64,000 nucleotides of DNA from Prolixibacteraceae bacterium UBA1413. Lineage in GTDB: Bacteria > Bacteroidota > Bacteroidia > Bacteroidales > Prolixibacteraceae. Position numbers and translations under genes: made by a program. The notes beneath the pieces were generated by a model, which saw nothing but the letters and a program-made list of their open reading frames with translations, ran no database searches and had not been told where the DNA came from. Positions 8,948 through 18,000 of this stretch are shown one piece after another. Within the stretch, counting starts at the first letter, position 1. The number at the start of each line of letters is the position of its first letter. The DNA lies in assembly GCA_002304925.1 (NCBI GenBank), contig DBPT01000029.1, forward strand, positions 62,001-126,000, given 5' to 3'.

Positions 8948-9067
8948 CCGGAATTCTGACATTCTGATAATGAGATTCCGTAGAGGAGTTCTTCAGTGTT
9001 TCGCATACCCCGCCGCAGAGCGGACGGGCATAGCGCTCGCCGGAATTCTAATCTTCTGACATTTTAA
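8948..9067. repeat. Intergenic repeat element, copy 1
   Basis: The stretch between kbl and mqnC is bordered by two similar direct repeats (CCGGAATTCT...TTCTGACATT at 8948-8964 and again at about 9040-9063). Inside are a GC-rich block CCCCGCCGCAGAGCGG and GAGATTCCGTAGAGGAGTTCTT. Related blocks recur at 19636 and 31131-31346. The right border overlaps the last codons of mqnC. Confidence 0.5.
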
Positions 9068-10157
9068 TGTTTAACTCATCATCCTGGTATGCCTGGTTCC
9101 GGTAACGGGGTTCAAATCCGGCGTCGCGGATGGCCTGCTGAATGCCTTTGGCGTCAAAACCGTAGCGGGCTCCGGCAGCCGACACCACATTCTCCTCCAT
9201 CATAATGGAGCCGAAATCATTGGCGCCCCCGTGGAGGCTTAACTGTCCCGTAACGACTCCCACCGTCAGCCAGGAAGCCTGGATATTTTCTATATTGTTC
9301 AGCATCAACCGGCTAATGGCCACCAGACGCAGGTAATCATCGGCGGTGGTCCTATTATGAACTCCCTGTTTTTGCAATTCCGTGCCCTCTTCCATGAAAG
9401 GCCATGGCACAAAGGTGACGAATCCCCATGCCCCGTCAGGCTTTTCCGATTGCACCCGTCTCAGCAGATCCAAATGCTCAATCCGTTCCCGGAGGGTTTC
9501 TGCATGGCCGTACATCATGGTGGCTGAGGTGACCAGGTTCATCCGGTGCGCTTCACGCATCACGTCAAGCCATTCTCCGGTCTTGCATTTCCCGGGCGAG
9601 ATTATGTGGCGAACCCGGTCTGACAAGATCTCCGCCCCGGCACCCGGCAGACTCTCCAAACCGGCGTTCACCAGTTCTTCCAAGATATGACGGTAAGATT
9701 TCCGCTCCTTACAGGCAATGAAGACAATTTCAGGAGGACCCAGGGCATGCAGCTTAAGGGCAGGGAAATGAGACTTCAACTGTCGGAAAAGCGCAGTGTA
9801 AAAATCAAGCCCCAGCCGGGGATGCATCCCTCCCTGCAGCAATACCTGGTTTCCGCCGGCCCTGAACAACTCTTCGATCCTGGGAATATACTCCTCCAGG
9901 GTTGTGATGTAGGATTTTGCGTCCCCGATGCGGCAGTGAAAATTGCAAAACAGGCATCCTGAAATACATACGTTGGTGATGTTAATGTTCCTGTCGATGA
10001 TCCAGCCCACATGATTTTCAGGATGAAGCCGCCGGCGAAGTTCATCGGCAGCGGCCATCAGTTCACCGGTAGATGCACCCTCATAAAGCGACAAGCCCTC
10101 GTCCACGCTAAGGGATTCCCATGCCAGCGCCTTGCGGAAAAGTCTGTCCCGGTCCAT
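9048..10157 (-). CDS. mqnC: Cyclic dehypoxanthinyl futalosine synthase (radical SAM), MqnC
   Basis: MqnC cyclises dehypoxanthine futalosine in the futalosine route to menaquinone. The 369-residue protein has the radical SAM cluster motif C64-ISG-C68-LF-C71 followed by NF, the CofH/MqnC-type second half, and the family block HGGANDFGSIMMEENVV near residue 315. Related proteins are MqnE and CofH; the missing C-terminal His-rich features of MqnE and the length favour MqnC. The start is the Met at 10157; a Met at 10172 is possible, but the Met at 10184 would lie inside the -7 promoter element. No other menaquinone gene is in the window. It is divergent from pdxA. Confidence 0.88.
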   Translation of the reverse strand: MDRDRLFRKALAWESLSVDEGLSLYEGASTGELMAAADELRRRLHPENHVGWIIDRNINITNVCISGCLFCNFHCRIGDAKSYITTLEEYIPRIEELFRAGGNQVLLQGGMHPRLGLDFYTALFRQLKSHFPALKLHALGPPEIVFIACKERKSYRHILEELVNAGLESLPGAGAEILSDRVRHIISPGKCKTGEWLDVMREAHRMNLVTSATMMYGHAETLRERIEHLDLLRRVQSEKPDGAWGFVTFVPWPFMEEGTELQKQGVHNRTTADDYLRLVAISRLMLNNIENIQASWLTVGVVTGQLSLHGGANDFGSIMMEENVVSAAGARYGFDAKGIQQAIRDAGFEPRYRNQAYQDDELNIKMSED

Positions 10158-10181
10158 AGAATAACCTGTCATTACACACGC

Positions 10182-10189
10182 CAAAATTA
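10182..10189 (-). promoter_or_regulatory. -7 promoter element (TAATTTTG) of mqnC
   Basis: Minus-strand TAATTTTG fits TAnnTTTG and ends 24 bases before the chosen mqnC start. It rules out the longest possible start at 10184. Confidence 0.5.
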
Positions 10190-10279
10190 ACCGATATTAT
10201 GGAAAAGTGTTGCACGATGTCACATACCCGAAAAAGAAAGCACCCTCTGCAATTGACAAATACCGGCATTGTTCCGGTA

Positions 10280-10310
10280 TTGAAAAGATTTAAATAAAAG
10301 CGTAAATTTG
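10280..10310 (+). promoter_or_regulatory. Promoter of the pdxA-ruvA-sprA run, -33 TTG and -7 TAAATTTG
   Basis: TTG at 10280-10282 and TAAATTTG at 10303-10310 are separated by 20 bases. The -7 element ends 41 bases before the pdxA ATG. As the gaps between pdxA, ruvA and sprA are 12 and 8 bases, this promoter probably serves all three. Confidence 0.6.
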
Positions 10311-10351
10311 CCCGCTCACCCAACGGATGAAACAGTTTAATTTCCTGAAAA

Positions 10352-11452
10352 ATGAGCTATAATACAAAAATAAAAGTCGGCATATCGCATGGCGATATCA
10401 ATGGCATCGGTTATGAAGTAATTATCAAGACCCTTCAGGAACCCGGCATTCTGGAGATGTGCACTCCGGTGATTTACGGATCTCCCAAAGTAGCTGCCTA
10501 TTATCGTAAGGCCCTGAACATAGAAAATCTCAGTTTCAACCATGTCAGGGGGGTCCATGAGGCATCGGCAAACAAGATCAACATCATCAACTGCATTGAT
10601 GAAAATATCAGGGTCGAACTGGGCAAGTCAACCCTTTCGGCAGGAGAAGCTTCCCTGCAAGCCCTGGAAAGGGCAGTTTCTGATCTGCAGAAAGAAAATA
10701 TTGACGTTTTGGTTACCGCTCCCATCAACAAATACAATATTCAGGGGGTAAATTTCACTTTCCCGGGACATACGGAATACCTGGCGGAGCAGTTCAAGTG
10801 CGATGATTTCCTCATGCTGATGGTCAGCGAAAACCTGAAAGTAGGAGTCGTCACAGGCCATATTCCCCTTTCCGAAGTTCCCCGGCAAATAACGCGGAAG
10901 AAAATCCTGAACAAGATCCGGATTCTTCACCGCAGCATGGTGGAAGATTTTCAGATGACCAGTCCGCGGATTGCGGTTCTGGGGATTAACCCGCATGCCG
11001 GTGACAATGGTCTGATCGGAAAGGAAGAACAGGAAATTATCCTTCCGGCGCTTGAGCAAGCGCGCAACGAAGGGATCACCGCCCTGGGGCCTTATCCTTC
11101 CGACGGTTTTTGGGGATCGGGGACATACACCCGTTTTGATGCCATACTGGCCATGTACCATGACCAGGGCCTGATCCCATTCAAGGTGCTGTCTTTCGAA
11201 CGGGGCGTCAACTACACGGCAGGCCTGCCGATCGTAAGAACATCACCGGCCCACGGAACGGCATACGACATTGCTGGAGAGGACAAAGCGTCTCCCGACT
11301 CCTTCCGTGAGGCCCTTTACCTGGCGATTGACATTCAAAGGAACCGACTGATCTACAAGGAAATATCCATCGATCCCCTCAAAAAATTCGATATCAATCC
11401 CAACCAGGTGGATGAAGCTATTGATATGCACGGGGAAGAAGAATCCCTTTAA
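10352..11452 (+). CDS. pdxA: 4-hydroxythreonine-4-phosphate dehydrogenase PdxA
   Basis: PdxA oxidises 4-phosphohydroxy-L-threonine in the DXP-dependent route to pyridoxal phosphate. The 366-residue protein shows GISHGDINGIGYEV at the N-terminus (the GDxxGIG signature), VTAPINK with the active-site Lys, FPGHTEYLAE with a metal-binding His, GLNPHAG-type segment GINPHAGDNG, and the second metal His in AMYHDQGL with TSPAHGTAYDIAG near the C-terminus. All three zinc-binding His regions are therefore present. It is the first gene of the plus-strand run that continues into ruvA and sprA. Confidence 0.95.
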   Translation: MSYNTKIKVGISHGDINGIGYEVIIKTLQEPGILEMCTPVIYGSPKVAAYYRKALNIENLSFNHVRGVHEASANKINIINCIDENIRVELGKSTLSAGEASLQALERAVSDLQKENIDVLVTAPINKYNIQGVNFTFPGHTEYLAEQFKCDDFLMLMVSENLKVGVVTGHIPLSEVPRQITRKKILNKIRILHRSMVEDFQMTSPRIAVLGINPHAGDNGLIGKEEQEIILPALEQARNEGITALGPYPSDGFWGSGTYTRFDAILAMYHDQGLIPFKVLSFERGVNYTAGLPIVRTSPAHGTAYDIAGEDKASPDSFREALYLAIDIQRNRLIYKEISIDPLKKFDINPNQVDEAIDMHGEEESL

Positions 11453-11464
11453 TACCTATCGGCC

Positions 11465-12046
11465 ATGTATGAATTCATTTCGGGAGAGATCGCAGAACTG
11501 AATCCGGCAATGGTGGTTCTCCAAACGGGCGGGGTGGGTTATTCGATCCACATTTCGCTGAATACCTTTTCCGCCCTGAACGGGCAGAAACAGGTCAAGA
11601 TCTACACCCACCTGATTGTGCGGGAAGACGCCCATCTGCTCTATGGTTTTGCCGGCAAGGCAGAACGGGAATTGTTCAGGAACCTGTTATCAGTGAGTGG
11701 TGTCGGTGCGGCCACGGCCCTCATGATGCTCTCCTCCCTCTCGACCGATGAAATTGTTTCGGCCATCAACACCGAAAATGTGACCCTGCTGAAATCGGTA
11801 AAGGGCATCGGCATCAAGACCGCACAAAGGATCATCATTGACCTGAAAGACAAGGTGGCCAGGGGAACCCCTGCCGAACAAATTTTAATCCCCGCAAACA
11901 ATACCATCCGGAATGAAGCGTTATCTGCATTGGTAATGTTAGGTTTTGCACGAAAAAATGCTGAACCGGCACTTGACAGGATCATCCGGGAGAATCCTGC
12001 CGCCAGCGTCGAAACAGTAATTAAGCTTACACTAAAGAGGTTATAA
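11465..12046 (+). CDS. ruvA: Holliday junction DNA helicase subunit RuvA
   Basis: RuvA binds four-way junctions and loads the RuvB motor for branch migration. The 193-residue protein has the N-terminal OB fold (MYEFISGEIAELNPAMVVLQTGGVGY), the two helix-hairpin-helix motifs (LLSVSGVGAATALMML and LKSVKGIGIKTAQRIIIDLKDK), and the C-terminal RuvB-binding domain (EALSALVMLGFARKNAEPAL). It is directly followed, after 8 bases, by sprA; this ruvA-sprA pairing is known from other Bacteroidota. Confidence 0.97.
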   Translation: MYEFISGEIAELNPAMVVLQTGGVGYSIHISLNTFSALNGQKQVKIYTHLIVREDAHLLYGFAGKAERELFRNLLSVSGVGAATALMMLSSLSTDEIVSAINTENVTLLKSVKGIGIKTAQRIIIDLKDKVARGTPAEQILIPANNTIRNEALSALVMLGFARKNAEPALDRIIRENPAASVETVIKLTLKRL

Positions 12047-12054
12047 CCAGTTGA

Positions 12055-15000
12055 ATGAGGTTGCGAAAGATCGTCAAAAATATACTTTTACTTACCGTTT
12101 TAGTTATCTTTTATTCACTCAGCGGTGGCGTTGGGTCAAGGGCGGAAGTTAACAAGCGCGATATTACTTTTTACTCCGGTTGGCAATCCCCTCAGGATAC
12201 CGTCAGGATGGATACTGCCGGCAACCTCCGGTTCCCCTTTGAAGACCAGCCCGCTTTCGGATTCCCCGAAAATCCCGACACGGCTTCCCTCTTTCTAAAA
12301 AAACCGGAAAATATCGGTTTTGAAGTGGAATACGATCCTGTGACGGGACAATACCTGTTTTATGAAAAGGTGGGACGGCTCAATTACCGCCTTCCTCAGG
12401 CCATGACGCTGAAGGATTATGTTGATTACGATTTTCGCAAGTCGGTACAGGAATACTGGCAGCAACGGAAAAATATTTCCGACATGGAGTCCAAAGGATC
12501 CCTGATCCCAGGACTGACCATCGAGAGTGAAGCTTTCAACAGAATTTTCGGGGGGAACACCATTAACATAAAACCCCAGGGATATGTGGAAGTCAGCTTC
12601 GGCTACCAGATGAATGCCACCGAAAACCCCGCCATTCCTGAAAGGTTGCGGAGAGTACCCGCTTTCGATTTCGACCAGAAAATCCAGATGAACGTCATGG
12701 GGCAGATTGGTACGAAAATGAATATGCGCGTCAATTACAACACCGAAGCCACCTTCGATTACGAAAACAAGATGAACCTGGAATATACCGGTGAAGAGGA
12801 TGAAATCATCAAACGGATAGAAGCCGGGAATGTCTCGTTGCCCCTGAATGGCTCCCTCATTACCGGGGCCTCGAATCTCTTTGGCATCAAGGCGGAAATG
12901 CAATTCGGGAAACTGACCATGACCACCCTTTTCTCCCAGCATAAGGGGGAAACCAGGACCGTCGAGACGGAAGGCGGCGCCCAAATTACCAATTTTGATA
13001 TTCCGGCAGCAGAATACGATGCCAACCGCCATTTTTTCCTGTCACAGTATTTCCGCGACAATTATGACGAAGCCCTCCGGAATCTTCCCGTCATCAGGTC
13101 GGGAATCACCATCAACAAAATAGAAGTGTGGGTAACCAACAAATCCAACAACTTCACGGAATCACGAAATATTATTGCATTTCAGGATCTGGGGGAACAC
13201 GATCCCAACATTTTCAATAAGATACCTGCATTTCAGCAGACTTCGGGCCTGCCCTTCCCTGCCAATATTTACCCAAACAACGATGCCAACGGATTGTACG
13301 GGGAAATGAAAACCACCCACTCCGCCATCCGTAGCATTCAGTCTGTCACCGCGGAAATGGCGCAGTTCGGAAATGCGTTTACCGGCGGAAGGGATTTCGA
13401 AAAAATCGAACAAGCCCGCAAACTCAATCCGTCGGAATATAACCTGAACACCAGGCTGGGCTATATTTCACTGAATACCTCGCTGAACAACGACGAGATT
13501 TTGGCCGTAGCCTATAATTATACGGTCAACGGCCAGGTCTACCAGGTGGGCGAATTTTCGAACGACGGAGTTGACGCCCCGCAAACCCTGATCCTGAAGC
13601 TGATCAAGGGGACCAATCTGTCGCCTGTGCTTTATGTCGACGGGGAGAAGTTAAGGAACCCCTCCTGGGACCTGATGATGAAGAATGTGTATAACCTGAA
13701 TGCCTACCAGCTGACGAGCGACAATTTCATTCTGAATGTGATGTACATGAACGATTCCACCGGGATGTACATCAATTACATTCCCGAAGGGAGGATCAGC
13801 GGGCACATTCTGCTGAACGTCATGAACCTGGATAAGCTGAACAAGCAGCAGGACCCTTATAAAGACGGTGTTTTTGATTTTATAGAAGGAATCACGGTGA
13901 ACGCATCCACGGGAAGGATCATCTTCCCGGTACTGGAACCCTTTGGCAGTCATCTTGCCGATTCACTTCAGGACACTGAACTCATTGAGAAGTACACCTA
14001 CCGGTCGCTGTATGATTCGACCAGGATGGTGGCCCAGCAGGATGCCGAGCATGACAAATACCGGTTGATGGGGAGTTACAAAGGTTCTTCGAGTTCCGAC
14101 ATTATGGTAGGGGGGTTCAACCTTTCGAGGGGTTCTGTGAAAGTCACAGCAGGAGGCAGGGAGCTTGTCGAAAATGTGGATTACACGGTAGATTATACCC
14201 TGGGCCGGGTAACGGTGATCAATCCCGGGTTGCTGGAATCGGGAACCCCGATACAGGTATCGACCGAGAGCGAGGATCTTTTCTCAATGCAGCGGAAGAG
14301 CCTTTTGGGAGCGCATGCCAATTACGCCTTTTCCGACCGCTTCAACCTGGGCGCCACCGCGCTTTACATGCAGGAAAGGCCGTTGACGCAAAAAGTGGAT
14401 TATGGGCAGGATCCGATCGCCAACCTTATCCTGGGGTTGGACTCCCGGTTCTCCTCCGAAAGCCAGTTCCTCACAAAGGCAGTTGACATGCTTCCGTTTA
14501 TCAGTACAAAAGCCCCGTCAACAATCGATTTCGAAGCTGAATTTGCGAAACTGATCCCGGGTCATTCGAGGGTTATCGAAAAAAGCGGAAATGCCTATAT
14601 CGATGATTTCGAAGGCACCAAAACTTCGATCGACCTGAAGACCCGGCAGCACTGGGTCCTGGCCAGCACACCCCAGAACCATCCGCTATTCCCCGAAGGA
14701 AACCTGGCAAACCAGCTCGACTACGGATTTAACAGGGCGCTGCTTGCCTGGTACATCATCGATCCCCTCTTTCTTCGCAGCAGTACGCTGACGCCCTCCC
14801 ACATCAAAAACGACAAGAACATGCAGTCGAACCATTTGGTTCGGGAAGTATTTGAAAAGGAGATCTTCCCGGCAAAGGAATCGCCTGTAGGGGAGCCCAC
14901 CAATATTGCGGTCTTTGACCTGGCATTTTATCCCGGCGAAAAGGGACCCTATAATTTTGACACAAAGCCTTCCCTCTATTCCGCCGGGGTTAACGCCGAC

Positions 15001-18000
15001 GGAAGCCTTCGCGATCCCGGATCCCGCTGGGGCGGCATCATGCGCAAAATTGACAACAGTGACTTTGAAACTGCCAATATCGAATTTATCGAATTCTGGC
15101 TCATGGATCCTTTTGTCAATGACTCGACGGGACTCGCCTCAGGGGGAGACCTTTATTTCAATCTCGGCGACATCTCGGAGGATATCCTGCGTGACGGTCG
15201 CAAGTCTTTTGAAAACGGGTTGCCCGTGACCAGCCAGGTGACCAATGTTGATACCACCATCTGGGGAAGGGTCTCCACCCAGCAATCCCTGGTCAACGCC
15301 TTTGACAACAATCCCGCTTCCCGGGCATACCAGGATCTTGGCTTTGACGGTCTTAACGATGATGACGAAAGCAGCCATTACCGGGATTATCTCGAAGAAC
15401 TACGCACTATCGTTTCTCCTGAAGTATATGAACGGATTGCAGCCGACCCTTCAAAAGACAACTATCATTACTACAGGGGATCTGATTATGACGACCAGGA
15501 GCTCAGTATCCTGGAGAGATACAAAAGATACAACGGCCCCCAGGGGAACTCACCCACCACGGAAATGTCGCCTGAGTCATATCCCACTTCGGCTTCCACC
15601 CTGCCCGATATGGAAGATATCAACAGCGACAATACCCTGAATGAATATGAAAGATATTACCAGTACCGGGTAAGTCTAAGGAAACAGGACATGGAGCTGG
15701 GCAAAAACTACATCAACGACATCAGGCATAGCCGGATTCAGCTGAAAAACGGAGAGATCGGGGAAGTAAAATGGTATCAGTTCAAGATTCCGGTACGTGA
15801 ATATGACGATGTTTTCGGGTCCATTTCCGATTTCAAGTCGATTCGTTTTCTACGGTTGTTCCTCAATGCTTTTGAAGATCCCGTGGTATTGCGATTTGCC
15901 ACCCTTGACCTGGTCAGGGCCGACTGGCGGAGGTATACCCGCACCTTAACGGAAGAGGGAAGCACGGAATCCGCCAACGTCACTTTTGACGTGTCAGCGG
16001 TCAACATCGAGGAGAACGGGGGCAGGGTGCCTGTGAACTACATCCTTCCCCCGGGGATCGACCGGGTGATCGACCCTGCGAATCCGCAGCTCCTTCAGTT
16101 GAACGAGCAGGCGATGGTCATGAAGGTGACCGGCCTGGAGCAAGGAGACGCCCGTGCCGCCTATAAGAGCATTTACATGGATTTCCGCCGCTACAAACGG
16201 CTTAAAATGGAGATCCATGCCGAAGAAATTGAAGGTTATCCCATCAAGGATGATGAACTCACCCTTTTCATACGGATGGGATCGGACTATACCTATAATT
16301 ATTACGAATATGAAATTCCGTTGAAGCTTACCCCAGCGGGACGTTACAACGGAGATATCGAAGCCGACCGGTACAAAGTATGGCCTTTGGAGAACCGTAT
16401 TGATGTGCCCCTGGAAGTTTTCACCAATGTCAAGTTGGCCCGCGATGCCGAGCTTCGCAAGGCAAATTCCACGTGGAAAATCCTGGACGTTTTTGAACAA
16501 CGGCACATGGGATGGAACGAGGATAAAAACCTGGTTAAAGTGAAGGGAAGTCCCAACCTCGGGAATATCCAGGTGATGATGATAGGAATCCGGCACAGGA
16601 AGAACAAAACGTTTAATCCAGGACCCCGCAGTATCGAAGTGTGGGCGAATGAGCTGCGGCTTTCGGAATTTGACGAAAAGGGCGGATGGGCGGCCAATGC
16701 CCGGGTGACGGCGCGTCTGGCCGACCTGGGAACCGTCACCCTTGCCGGCCGTCACCGCTCGGCAGGTTTCGGCAGCATAGAACAGAAAGTCAACCAGCGG
16801 AGCATCGATAACCTCACAGAATATGACATTGCCTCTTCCATCGACCTGGGACGCTTCTTCCCCAAGGAAGCAGGAGTGAACATCCCGATGTACTACGGCT
16901 ACTCAAAAAGCAACCTCATGCCGAAGTACGATCCAACAAATCCTGATATCGAGCTCCAGAAAAGCCTTGACAAAATCGACACAAGGCACGACCGGGACTC
17001 CCTGCGGCATATCGCCCAAAATATGGTGGTCAGAAAAAGCCTCAACTTCACAAATGTAAGAGTTGATCCGCAGTCTGAAACTCCCAGGCCACAACGACTC
17101 TGGAGCCCCGGAAATTTCGCCGCCACCTATTCCTACAATGAGATTTTCCAACGAAATACCAACACCGAATACAACATTGATAAAATTTACAGGGGTATGC
17201 TCTCCTATAACTTCAATACCCGCCCCGAACTATGGACACCTTTCTCAAAGGTAAAACTGTTACAGAAAGGGCCTCTTAAACTGATCGGAGATTTTAACCT
17301 TTATCCGCTGCCCACGCAGCTCTCTCTGAGAACCGACCTTTACAGGAGGTACAATGAGATTCAGACCCGCAACATCACCAATCCGGGACTGATCCTGCCC
17401 GCGACTTTCGAGAAGGACTTCCTGTGGAACCGCTATTTTGACCTCCGCTATGACATGACCCGGAATCTGAAGGTCGATTTTTCATCCAGGAATACCTCAA
17501 GGATTGACGAACCCGAAGGACGATTTAACCGGCGTTACGACGATTATGAATGGAAGCGTGACTCCATCGTTGCCAACCTGATGGAACTGGGAAGGCCGGT
17601 ACTTTACAACCACGACATGAACGTGACCTACACCCTGCCCCTCAGCCAGATCAAAGCGCTCAATTTCATCACTGTTACCGGCCGTTATCAGGGAAGCTAC
17701 AACTGGCAGGCCGGCGCCATCACGGCCGATACCATCAGGCTGGGGAACATCGTCCAGAACTCCCAGAACATCCAGTTCACGGGAAATGTCAGCCTGGTAT
17801 CGATATACAATAAGATTCCCTACCTTCAGAAACTCGAAACAAAATTCCAGAATACCGGCCGAAGCAGGTATGGCGGCAGGATGAGGCAAAGCTCATCTAC
17901 CCGCAGCGCACAACAGCAAACCCGACAGGAGGAACAGAAGGTACCGGAATTTTCCCAGAAAGATGTAACATTGAACCGGGGAGAACCCCTCATCGTGAAC

